Source of the DNA: Ctenosaura bakeri
Lineage: Eukaryota > Chordata > Lepidosauria > Squamata > Iguanidae
Reading direction: 5' to 3'
DNA: 64,000 bases
Assembly (NCBI GenBank): GCA_948474755.1
Contig: CAOLHI010000248.1
Coordinates: forward strand, 496,001-560,000
The notes under the pieces are model-generated. The model was given only the letters and a program-made list of their open reading frames with translations, did not search any database and had not been told where the DNA came from. The position numbers and the translations under genes are program-made. This document shows, one piece after another, positions 55,262 through 64,000 of this stretch; within the stretch, counting starts at the first letter, position 1; each line of letters starts with the position of its first letter.

Positions 55262-55422
55262 TGTTTTGTTTAAAGGCAGTATTTTGTTGTTTTTGTGTGC
55301 CTTCAAGTCATTTCCAACTTATGGCAAACCTGAAATTATCATGGGGTTTACTTGGCAAGATTTGCTCAGAGGGAGTTTGCTTTTGACTTGCTCTGAAGCT
55401 GAGATGATGTGACTTGCCCAAG
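55262..55422 (-). mobile_element. Sauria-type SINE, antisense, truncated
   Basis: Reverse tail GTGTGCCTTCAAGTCATTTC and ACTTATGGCAAACC, then the body to ATGTGACTTGCCCAAGG. The head is missing. Part of it is included in the tandem duplication described at 55350-56345. Confidence 0.72.
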
Positions 55423-55513
55423 GATTGCAGAAGGGTTAAAACAGTGCTGGAAAAAAATGCTGTTTTTTCCCTCATGCAGAGCATGGAATCCTAAGTGGTT
55501 CCAAGCATTTTGT

Positions 55514-55933
55514 GAGAGCCAGCATAGTGTAGAGGTCTGAGTGCTGGACTGGAGCACTGGGAGAGAAGGGTTCAAATCCCCATATGGCCATGGAAACCCA
55601 GTGGATTTGGGCAAGTCACATGCCATTTCCGCACTAGGCTGTTATAATGCTATGATTCCACTTTCAACATCCTATGGAATCCTGGGGTTTGCAGTTTCGG
55701 GAGGGGCTGGCTGGCCCTCCCGAAACTGCAAACCCCAGGATTCCATAGGATGTTGAAAGTAGAATCATAGCACTATAACAATCTAGTGTGGAAATGGCCA
55801 CACTCAGCCTCAAAGGAAGGCAAGGGCAAACCCCTCTAAACAAACTCTGCCAGGAAAACTCTGTGATAGGTTCACCATAGCATTACCCTAAGTTAGAAAT
55901 GACTTGAATGCACATAACAACAACAGCAACAAA
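55514..55933 (+). mobile_element. Sauria-type SINE carrying a nested MITE
   Basis: Head GAGCCAGCATAGTGTAGAGG and GGGTTCAAATCCCC (B box), body TGGATTTGGGCAAGTCACA, then the MITE at 55621-55799, then CACTCAGCCTCAAAGGAAGG and the tail AATGACTTGAATGCACATAA followed by CAACAACAGC. A CCAAGCAT repeat sits at 55501-55508 and 55934-55941, which fits the target-site duplication. Confidence 0.9.
55621..55799. mobile_element. Short palindromic MITE in SINE, ACA duplication
   Basis: TGCCATTTCCGCACTAGGCT and TCTAGTGTGGAAATGGCC are inverted ends flanked by ACA at 55618-55620 and 55800-55802. Removal restores the SINE body GGGCAAGTCACACTCAGCCT. The arms are near perfect around GCTGGCTGGC, making a strong hairpin. 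Confidence 0.9.
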
Positions 55934-56345
55934 CCAAGCATCTGATATTAGATGTAAGCATCATTGAACCAATAGGAGAGAGATGACTATGAGACCATCA
56001 AATTTAGTTATATTTAGGAGGGCAATTGCCAAGGAATTTCAACACAACCACATCTGACTTGTAAAATCTGCAAAAAAAGGAGCAGCTTGGTGAATATTTG
56101 TTCAGAGGGGCTTTGCCCTTGCCCAAGGCTTGCAAAAGATTTAAAACAGTTCTAATAAAAAGTCTAATTTTTTTCCTCCCACTACTGAGCTTGAAATCCT
56201 AAGTGGCATCAGGCATCTTGTATGAGATGTAAGTGTTATTGTACCGATGGGGGGGAAATGACCATCAAATTCAGTTATATTTAGGAGTACAAGTGTCAGG
56301 GAAGGCCACATTTGACTTGTAAGACATGTAAAAAAGGTGGTGGTG

Positions 56346-56640
56346 AGGGATTGGTAAAAAAGAAATTGAAAGCCATGAGGGTCAGAGCTCTTCAAAATGC
56401 TTTGAGTTTATTTAAAACAACAGTAAGACAACTTTGGCAAAAATGTATACTGCAGACTTGGAAGCAACCACCCAATAGGATGCCAGAGTAGTTTGTGAGC
56501 AGACTCAAGGCAATTATTAGAGGCAAGACAGATTAATTTGGAAACTGGAAGTCCTGCCCAAATGACGATAACAAAAAACAACACAAACTATAGGGAAAGA
56601 AATAGAAGCAACAACAGGAGATGGGGGAAAGCAGTCACGT
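56346..56640. other. Unique sequence
   Basis: Nothing recognised. Confidence 0.35.
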
Positions 56641-56694
56641 AGGGACGGGGGGGCGGAAAGTGATTTGCCCTGGGTGGCAATGTTTTTGGGGTGT

Positions 56695-56840
56695 CCTGTC
56701 CCATAGCCATGCCCCCACATGCCCTGGCCACACCCCCATGCCCCCTGGCCATGTCCCCACACACCACAGTCACCCCCCATGCACAGTGGCCACACCCCTC
56801 ACGCCATAGCCCCACCCCCTCGCACCCACCCTCCACACAC
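56695..56840. repeat. C-rich minisatellite (TGGCCACACCCCCATGCCCC type)
   Basis: About seven degenerate units of 18-24 bp, each with CATGCCCC and GGCCACACCCC. The open frames on both strands (Pro/His-rich or Gly/Trp-rich) are repeat products. Confidence 0.85.
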
Positions 56841-57282
56841 TCCAAGCTCCACTACTGGTGGAAAGCCTATTGTGGAGTGTGTTTTGCTTTAAAAATAATT
56901 GGCAGTCATTCTTTGCAATTCTAGTGGAGCAGAAAACTCTCACTGCACAATGATGTAGGAGAAGGAGAATGTGGTGGTACATGATAGCATGCAGCAGCAC
57001 ACAACAAGGAAAAGAAGAAGATGGTAGTGAGTGGACAAAGAAGGTGATTTCTGCTATCTACTAGCATCCAGGGCTAAACCTAGGTCCTGGCTACCTCCCA
57101 GTATAAATACCAAGATGTCAGACTATACATACTATGGTCCACTTGTGTGTGAACAGTTTCCATTTTGAGATCCTGGTCACCAAGACTAGAAGCAGCAAGA
57201 TAAATGTTTAAATGTGCCAGAAATAGGAAACTGGTTACAGTTGGGCTGTTGGATAACAAGAAAGCTAAAGTGTACGTTATGA
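56841..57282. other. Unique sequence
   Basis: Nothing recognised. Confidence 0.35.
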
Positions 57283-57362
57283 TGATACTTTTATTAAGCC
57301 AGACTAAAGGTGCAAAATTGATCATGTTAGCTTTCAAAGCACATAGATTTCATCAGTAGGCT
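57283..57362 (+). repeat. Dispersed sauropsid repeat fragment
   Basis: TTTTATTAAGCCAGACTAAA, GTTAGCTTTCAAAGCACATA and GATTTCATCAGTAGGC resemble part of the family seen at 44455-44602. Confidence 0.45.
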
Positions 57363-57639
57363 AAGATGGTTAAAAAATCTCATAGGAGAAGAAAAGGAAG
57401 AGTGTTTAGTGTCACAGATTTGCATTTTGATTGAGGTTGAGATGTTACTGAGGGAGGGTCTATGCAGGCAGAAGAATCAGGCCACACAACTCCATGGCCC
57501 ATGAGAACAAAAGCAGTTAAAGAAAACCAAGAAGATTTTATTTCTCTATTTGCAACAATAAAGTATCTCCTTTCTTGAGCTCTATCCTTGTCCTGTGCAA
57601 GGCCCTAGAGTCCCTTCTAGGCAGTGCAGTGAGCAGAGA

Positions 57640-58400
57640 TTTATAAATTTAGGCAAATATTTAGGTATGCTAAAGAAAGATAAGGAGATTGTAGAGAAGA
57701 TGAATGAGTTCCTTGCATCTGTTCTCTCTGCAGAAGATGTAGGGCAGAGACACCCATGCTAGAATTGATATTTTCAGGAAGGGTATCTCAGAAAATGAGG
57801 CAAATAGTGAGGAAAAGACAAAACACTAAGCTTTCTCAATAAGTAAAAAATTAACAAATATCCAGGTCCAGGCAGTGTGTCCACATAAGAATTTTTAAAG
57901 AGTCCAAATCTTACATTGCTGATCTTAGAGATAAGATGTGTGTGTGTGTGTGTGTGTGTGTATTATTTCTAAGATCAACTTCAGAAAATGAGGACTGGAA
58001 AGTAACCAGTATACATAACACCAATTTTAAAAATGGTATGGGGAACTGGGTTCCTGAAAATTAAATGTATTTAGCTTAACATCTTTTCTATGTAAACTGA
58101 TAGAAAGAATTATTAAGAGGAGAGTGATCAAACATATAAAGGAATATGTCTTGCTGAAGAAAAATCAACAAGGCTTCTGCAAAGGCAGCCAATTTTGTCT
58201 CATTAATCCTTCACAGTTCTTTCAGAGTGTCAGTAAACTAATGTATAGAACCCAAGACAAATGCATAAGTTCCTGGCTATGTTATACATTGCAGACTTGG
58301 TTTCACAGTTTTATTACACATTATACCAATCACCAAAGACTTCTGAGGAAACTTATGGCTCATCCAGAATGGGCAAAAGCCCTAAGATTTGGCCCAACTC
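57640..58400 (+). mobile_element. Old CR1/L3-like LINE, reverse transcriptase fragment
   Basis: Decayed pieces of the CR1-group polymerase: a stretch KDKEIVEKMNEFLASVLSAE (about 57685), ENEDWKVTSIH (57975), then RIIKRRVIKHIKEYVLLKKN (58106), QQGFCKGSQ and MYRTQDKC, and a final RKLMAHPEWAKA. Frameshifts and a (GT)n insertion at 57937-57960 break it. It is more diverged than the CR1 at 19-24.7 kb. Confidence 0.7.
57937..57960. repeat. (GT)n microsatellite
   Basis: About twelve GT units inside the LINE remnant. Confidence 0.95.
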
Positions 58401-59224
58401 ATTGATCAGGGCTTTCTTTAAGGTCCAGACAATGTTCCTCCCGATCCAGTCCTTTAAGGGTGCTTTTATGGGTCGAACTCTAATTTTTTGCATCCAGGGC
58501 AGGGGGCAGTTCTTTTGAAACCCCTGGAAGCTTTTGAGATAGTCAGGGATAAATTCCCTATCTGGTTTCCTTCTCTCAGTTTCTCCCATGTTCCTGGTTG
58601 TCCCCACATGAGTAGGGGTTGCCATTTCCCACCTTCCCTCAGTATGCACCCAGGGTGAGGAGGAAAGCCCACCTACACCACACATCAATCAAAATAACAA
58701 ACCTCAGTACATTGGAGGCACAACTGCATGTGAAGATAGGAACCCATCACTGCCAAGTCATGCATTCCAGGCAGAGAACTGCCTGACATTTACCATGGCT
58801 TTCACCCAATTGGGCTGAGCTCTTAGTAGCCATGTGATAAGGAACCAGGTCCAGTTACGGATGGGAAAAGGAGCACTTGACATAGTCACTGAGGAAAATA
58901 CTACCAATGACTGATCACAATAGCTATAAGCCACCTTCAGATTGGAGGCAACATTCTTCCAAATACCAGTTTCTGGAACAACAGTGGGAGACGACCATTA
59001 TCTTTCTAATTTACTTGTGGGCCTCCCAGAGATACCTGGTTGGCAGCTGAATGAAACAAGATGCTTTCATTGGCAGGTGTTTGGTCTGATCCTTCACAGC
59101 TTCTCTTTATAATTTTAGTTTATGAAATGAATAGATTTTCTCTTTCTTGCTTTCTGAAAAGGCAAGCTTCTTTGCCTAAAATTTTCTGGTTCACCTCATC
59201 TGCAAACATTAGTGTTGTTTTTCT
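58401..59224. other. Unannotated sequence
   Basis: A 111-residue minus-strand frame (58353-58688) overlaps the end of the LINE fragment and has no domain I recognise. Nothing else is supported. Confidence 0.3.
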
Positions 59225-59400
59225 TGCTTATATATTTATTTGATTTTTGTCCTGTCTTTATCACAAGAGCTGTGACTCAAGGAAGCTCCCAACAAGTCTA
59301 AAATGGATATGGATAAAAGCAAATAAAAAATAGTTACAGATAAAAACTGGCAAAAGATTATAATACTAAAACAAAACTAAACCAATTATAATGCTAAAAT
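59225..59400 (-). mobile_element. L2-like LINE 3' end, antisense
   Basis: TATATATTTATTTGATTTTT, GTCCTGTCTTTATCACAAGA, ACTCAAGGAAGCTCCCAACA, then A-rich text. Same layout as 14824-14960. Confidence 0.5.
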
Positions 59401-60052
59401 GAGAGCCAGTGGATGTAGTAGTTTGAGTGCTCAACTATGGCCCTTTTCGCACAGCATTCACCATGCGAAAGGGCCTCTGGAGTGTTGTGCAATTGCGAGA
59501 AGCCACCCATATGATGTCCTCGCAATTGCGCGATGCTGCTGGGGCCAGCAGGTGCCGATCGTGCACTATTTCATTTTTGGCTTCTAGCCAAAAATGGTGC
59601 ACAATCACGCATCGCTCCAGGGCCCTGCACGCACTTACTATGCGTGCAGAGCCTCCAGAGCTGCGGTGCTCGCATGTCCTCTCCCAGTGCAGAAGGAAGA
59701 GGAGAAGCCTTGACGCTGCCTGCTCACTAGCAGGCAGAGGCTGTGGAGGCTAAGCAGCAGGGACATGAGAGCCTCTCGCAAGAGGCTGCTCATGTGATCC
59801 CTGTGCCCCAGGGCCAAGAACAGGTAAGTTGCAGAAAGGGCCTATGATTCTGGAGACCAGGATTTGAATCTCCACTCAGTCATGGAAAACCACTGGGTGA
59901 TCTTGGACAAGTCACACTCTCTTAGCCTTAGAAGGAGGCAAAAATAAACCCTCTCTGAACAAACCTTGCCAAGTAAATCCCATGACAGATTTGTCTTAAG
60001 ATTTGTGTAAGCTGCAGATGACCTGAAGGCACATAACAATAACAACAACAAT
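59401..60052 (+). mobile_element. Sauria-type SINE split by a long MITE
   Basis: Head GAGAGCCAGTGGATGTAGTA and TTTGAGTGCTCAACTAT, then the MITE (59439-59842), then TATGATTCTGGAGACCAGGA (B-box region), GATCTTGGACAAGTCACACT and a BovB-like tail, GACCTGAAGGCACATAACAA. The break falls between the A and B boxes. Confidence 0.9.
59439..59842. mobile_element. Long Harbinger-like MITE in SINE, TAT duplication
   Basis: GGCCCTTTTCGCACAGC and TTGCAGAAAGGGCC are the ends, flanked by TAT at 59436-59438 and 59843-59845. Excision would leave CAACTATGATTCTGGAGACC, which matches the intact SINE at 33350. The interior resembles 7271-7689 (TTTCATTTTTGGCTTCTAGC and AGCCAAAAATGG inverted pair). Confidence 0.9.
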
Positions 60053-60325
60053 GCTAAAACATAATTGAAATCAAAAGTTTACCAAAAGTTGGTAAAAATT
60101 GGGAGCTCTCCTGTGCAAGCCCCATAGATAGAACATTGTACTAGAGCACTATGCTACAGCAGAAATTCCCAGCAGATTCTGCTCACTTGCCTTGCATTTT
60201 TTTTTGCAAAAAGCATTGGACAGACCCTTGTCCTACACACAAGAAAAATATGGCTTTGGGGAGATTTGACTAATTTTCCAGTGTAGCTTCTTGCAGAGTA
60301 AAATTTTAAAGGCATTTGGCCCAAT
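60053..60325. other. Unique sequence
   Basis: Nothing recognised. Confidence 0.35.
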
Positions 60326-60800
60326 AGGCAAGTTGCAACTTTGGTAGTTTTCCTACCTAGCGGAGCCTTCCGCTTACTGAGTGATTAAGCTTATTCCTCT
60401 GTGATCCCCAGAACCATTATGGAATGTTAAACAAATGTCACCACATTGGAAACAGTTGCATGCCCCTCGATGGGACAAAAGAGTCTCATTATGGAAGCAA
60501 AATTAATCCTGAGAGCTAAGAGGCATGCAGGGAACAGACACTCTCTCTGCCTCTTCTATAGAAGCAGCAGGAACTACAGGGATGCCATGTTGCTGTTAAC
60601 ATAACTTTTTTTACATATTACTCATTTCTTTCAGAGTGGATTCATAAAGGCTTTTGCACTGTCACGTTATGAAGATTTTAGGTCCCTTTGTAGAACACAT
60701 GTTCCTGCTGTAACCGTAACATAGTAGCTGGTAGATATAGGTGATAAACATTGGAAAGGCAAATTAAATTCTCTGGCTTTACAGGTAAGATTAAGAAGCA
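60326..60800. promoter_or_regulatory. Possible conserved non-coding element
   Basis: Repeat-free with balanced composition and words such as CACTGTCACGTTATGAAGAT and AAGCAAAATTAATCCTGAGA. It differs from the neighbouring decayed repeats. Only alignment could confirm it. Confidence 0.22.
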
Positions 60801-61380
60801 GGAAGGGCAAATATTTTTAACCACTCAGGCTTCAGCCCTGTAACCAAAGGTGTCATTTAGCCAGAGCCTGAAAAGTAACTTTTTTGGATTCTTCCTAGAA
60901 TCCCTGAACCAATAGGACTAGTAACTATGCCTGAGACGTTCTGGATGTTGTCATCCAAGAAAGAACTTTTCCATGCAAATGCAAACTGTGTTCCAGACCT
61001 TTTGTGATCAGCTTTGAAAATTTGCCCTTGCCTGGCTTCTGTCTCTAGGCAAAACAGATGGAGAATCAAGGGTGGGTGTACCAACTGACTGCTACTCCAA
61101 CCTTCATGCATCCACTACTTCCATTCCTGATGCCCCCTTGCCATGTTTGGGTAAATGTAAGAATAATGTGTATGTACAATTGGGAAAAAGTTTCTGATCG
61201 TGCTTGCTGAACCTATGTTTGTACAATGGTACGTGCAGGTACAGCCATTCTCATTTTTGGCTGAATGCACAGAGATTAAAAAAAAAATGAGCCAAGAAGC
61301 ACTGTGGACATTGGAGGTAGGCATAGCTAGCCAAGATATCACTTCTCCCTCTACACATACATTCTATACATAGATATCAG
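60801..61380. other. Unique sequence
   Basis: No gene or repeat recognised. Confidence 0.35.
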
Positions 61381-61595
61381 GGGCCTTTTCACATTATGCC
61401 ATTATAAGTGGTATGATTCCATTTTAACTGCCATGGCTGCCTACTCCAGAATTCTTTGGTTTATAGGTAGGGGGCAAAAGAAGTCGCTGGCTAAGATTTC
61501 TGAGTGCCCCAAGTGTAAATCCCAGGATACCATAGGCTGGTACTGTGGCAATTAGAGTAGAATTATAATGCTACATTTGTGTGCTGTGAAAGGGC
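61381..61595. mobile_element. Short palindromic MITE, ACTGCCATGG subtype
   Basis: GGGCCTTTTCACATTATGCC and GTGCTGTGAAAGGGC ends. The arms pair around ATTCCATTTTAACTGCCATG. Related to 6934-7150 and 61771-61976. No clean duplication. Confidence 0.75.
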
Positions 61596-61770
61596 ACCAA
61601 GTGACAGCAGCATTGTCTTAAGGCTGCTTGATTGTTCCAGACTCACAGACTGTCTCTTTTCTGGCCAGAAAGTGGGTGAATTGCCTCTCCTGCAAACCTC
61701 CAGGAGTGGCAATTCACCTTTTAACTAGGTTGCAACATTTAACACAGAAAATAACCAGTTTTCAAAACCA

Positions 61771-61976
61771 GGATCCATTCATACTACACAATTAATAGCA
61801 CTATGATTCCATTTCAACTGCCATGGCCCCACCCTGTGGAATCCTAGTACTTGGAGGTTAAGAAAGGGCATTTGAAAACCAGAGTGCTCTAGTGCCTCAC
61901 CAAATCGCAAACCCCAGGATTCCATAGGCAATTTAATTGGAATCATAGTGCTACAATTGTGCAGTGTGAAAGGAAC
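61771..61976. mobile_element. Short palindromic MITE, ACTGCCATGG subtype
   Basis: ATTCATACTACACAATTAAT on the left and GTGCAGTGTGAAAGGA on the right, with ATGATTCCATTTCAACTGCC pairing to its inverse. The termini are worn. Confidence 0.72.
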
Positions 61977-62560
61977 GCAGAAGGGAACTATCTGCACTTC
62001 TGAGGCTTTTCTAATAGTCTTTGTGTACTTCTGGGGCATTTCTATAAGTCTTCGTGGGCCCTAAAGTGTCCCAGAAGCAAAAAAATTAACCTCCCAGACC
62101 TTAAAAATTAACCTCCCAGAGTTACCCACTCCCTACACCTGGTTCCCATAATATTTAGCCCCTAAACATTTCCCTCTCCCAGCAGAATCAGAAAAGCAAG
62201 GGAAAGGGGAAGAAACTGTCCCTCCCTGTGTCACACTATGTGTGATTATTCTGCCATGTATGTATCCTACATGCTCATAGGTCCTACACTGTTGATAACA
62301 GTTGGTTTTTATAACTGAAATAGGCCTACATACAAAGTAGCCATCCCGAAGGCAGACACTGCTTAAGAAAAGTTGACTGCTTTGTACTGATACTCCTGCT
62401 GTAATTGGTACAAGATAGTATATTTAAACAGCAATTAACTGCAAAAAATGCTTTTAAATGCATCTCCTCCCCACCTCCATTTTTCCCAATTATCCTAAAT
62501 GTGTTCAACATAATTCTTGTGCAAAGTTGGATGAGTTTGGATGGAGAGGGTGAGCAAACT
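61977..62560. other. Unique sequence
   Basis: Contains a local direct repeat (TTAACCTCCCAGA twice at 62087-62120). No gene recognised. Confidence 0.35.
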
Positions 62561-63158
62561 GAATCATAGAATCATAGAGTTGGAAGAGACCACCAGCGCC
62601 ATCCACTCCAACCCCCTGCTATGCAGGAACACACATCAAAACATTCCCAATAGATGACCATCCAACCTCTGCTTAAAAACCTCCAGAGAAGGAGACTCCA
62701 CCACACTCCGAGGCAGCATATTCCACTGCCGGACAGCCCTGACTGTCAGGAAGTTCTTCCTGAGGTTCAGGTGGAATCTCCTTTCCTGCAGCTTGAATTC
62801 ATTGCTCCTTGTCCTGGTCTCTGGAAAGCCCGCTCCATCCTCAACATGACATCCCTTTAAACATGTCTATCATGTCTCTTCTCAACCTCCTCTTCTGCAG
62901 ACTAAACATACCCAGCTCCCTAAGCTGCTCCTCATAGGACATGGCTTCCAGACTCTTCACCATTTTGGTCACCCTCCTCTGGACACGCTCCAGCTTGTCA
63001 ATATCCTTCTTGAATTGAGGTGCCCAAAACTGGACACAGTATTCCAGATGAGGTCTAACCAATGCAGAATAGAGTGATACCATTACCTCCCTTGATCTAG
63101 ACACCATACTCCTATTGATGTAACCAATAATCACATTGGTTTTCTTGGCTAATCATAA
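62561..63158 (-). mobile_element. CR1 LINE, 3' part, antisense
   Basis: Begins on the plus strand with reverse CR1 octamers (GAATCATAGAATCATAGAGT) and continues through the reverse C-terminal polymerase region. On the minus strand 62841-63134 encodes [40 protein letters not shown] and [17 protein letters not shown], classic CR1 ORF2 motifs with few breaks. This copy looks better preserved base by base than the one at 19-24.7 kb. Confidence 0.93.
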
Positions 63159-63431
63159 TCCCAACAAAATGCTGGTGCTCTGTGTAGATAAACCAGTCAA
63201 TTGCAATGGGCCTAAATGATTCGTTTCTCTTCCCTTGAAGGATCAAGTTCACAGTTTGAAGCTCCCCTCCCACCCCCCGCCAAAGCTCAGAGCTATCTGT
63301 GGGGCTCAGGTGGAGATACTAGTTTATACTAGTGCAAAATCTATGGTCCAGTGTTGAGAAAGGAGTTGCTGTTTACATTACTCACATACCCAGTTATGTT
63401 CAGACTCGACAACTGTTAACATGCTTTTTAT
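63159..63431. other. Unique sequence
   Basis: Nothing recognised. Confidence 0.35.
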
Positions 63432-63704
63432 TGGGGATGGGCCAACCGAATCCTCAGCAAGGATTCGAGATTTTTGAATCCCTGTGCAAAAATAGGCGAA
63501 CCAAATCTTTCAAATCCACCAGCCAAAAAATAGGTTTTTTAAAAAAAGAAGTTCTATTTAAAAATAGTTTTTAAGTTGTTTTTTTTTAAAAAAAGTTGCT
63601 TTTTAATCCCTTTTTAAACAAAAGATTAGAAAGATTCAAGATTCATGAGATTCGTGGATTCCCAGAACCTTCTAGGGATTCAGATCCAGATTTGGATTTG
63701 GAAA
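63432..63704. mobile_element. hAT element, second copy, right end lost
   Basis: GGGGATGGGCCAACCGAATC at the start, GATTCGAGATTTTTGAATCC, and near the other end AAGATTCAAGATTCATGAGA and TCCCAGAACCTTCTAGGGAT. These match 51493-53240 at both ends, but the central minisatellite part is replaced by T/A-rich text and the terminal CCCATCCCTA is absent. Confidence 0.8.
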
Positions 63705-64000
63705 ATTTTTATACAAAATGCTTCTTGACTGTCAGTTGGAGCCAGGAGAACAGAACAATTAGCCCCAGTATTATAGCAGTTGTGTTTGCTGCCATTACAT
63801 TTCTGGATCCAATTTAAAATACCTAGTAACCAGGTTACTTTGAGGTTACCTCTTTCACTAATGTGAACCTGTATGTACAATTTCTGAGATTAGATCTGGA
63901 TGCCTTCTTCATGTGCTCACTAGCAAGCTCAATCAGTTACTGAAAAATAGGACTTTTTCAGTAGGGGCCCGACAATAGTGGAATTCTTCACCCATGGAAA
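63705..64000. other. Unique sequence to window end
   Basis: Nothing recognised. Confidence 0.35.

Larger units (their letters stand above)
55350..56345. repeat. Local tandem duplication, first unit split by a SINE
   Basis: Unit one (55350-56086, excluding the SINE at 55514-55933) and unit two (56087-56345) share, in order, TTAAAACAGT, GAATCCTAAGTGG or GAAATCCTAAGTGG, GATGTAAG, ACCATCAAATT, CAGTTATATTTAGGAG and CATTTGACTTGTAA-type blocks. The shared part starts within an older antisense SINE, so the duplication postdates that SINE. The plus-strand SINE came later, into unit one. Confidence 0.75.

Noticed and set aside
58353..58688. 111-residue minus-strand frame
   Set aside because: Its C-terminal part is antisense to a LINE remnant and the rest has no known relative.

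Overview
The window reads as vertebrate, non-coding DNA, most probably from a squamate reptile (a lizard is the best guess). It contains RTE/BovB, CR1 and L2 LINEs, tRNA-derived SINEs with BovB-like tails, 5S rRNA-derived SINEs, abundant MITEs, microsatellites and solo LTRs. That mix is typical of squamates and unlike mammals, birds or fish. I found no convincing host protein-coding gene, tRNA, rRNA or CRISPR array. The longest open frames either fall inside transposons or look like chance. The window is best read as intergenic or intronic.

Layout. 1.4-2.2 kb: 3' end of an L2 LINE with a GGAT tail. 3.27-4.18 kb: old solo LTR with a 4-bp target duplication. 5.4-9.4 kb: decayed, nearly full-length BovB LINE interrupted by a CR1 stub and three MITEs. 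10.3-14.5 kb: long Harbinger-like MITEs, an hAT MITE, a 330-bp unnamed repeat and an antisense BovB piece. 15.1-16.0 kb: Tigger-like element carrying a pyrimidine-rich minisatellite. 17.2-17.8 kb: L2 endonuclease fragment. 19.0-24.7 kb: long CR1 LINE preceded by seven 258-bp tandem units. 25-35 kb: mostly unique sequence with SINE remnants. 35.6-47.4 kb: 5S SINEs, more MITEs and two further copies of the 330-bp repeat. 50.2-51.3 kb: LINE ORF1 fragment split by a MITE. 51.5-53.2 kb: hAT element split by a young solo LTR. 53.3-63.7 kb: BovB, SINE, CR1 and MITE fragments, a local tandem duplication, and a second copy of the 51.5-kb hAT family.

The most informative content is a set of non-autonomous DNA elements that share ends of the type GGCC(C/A)TTTCCGCAC and 3-bp target duplications, although their interiors differ. 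They were probably mobilised by one PIF/Harbinger-type transposase not encoded here. Several sit inside LINE reading frames or SINEs, so the pre-insertion site can be read exactly. The second point is the CR1 element with tandem 5' units; its many small deletions raise the question of assembly quality. Several unique AT-rich stretches look like possible conserved non-coding elements, which only alignment can test.
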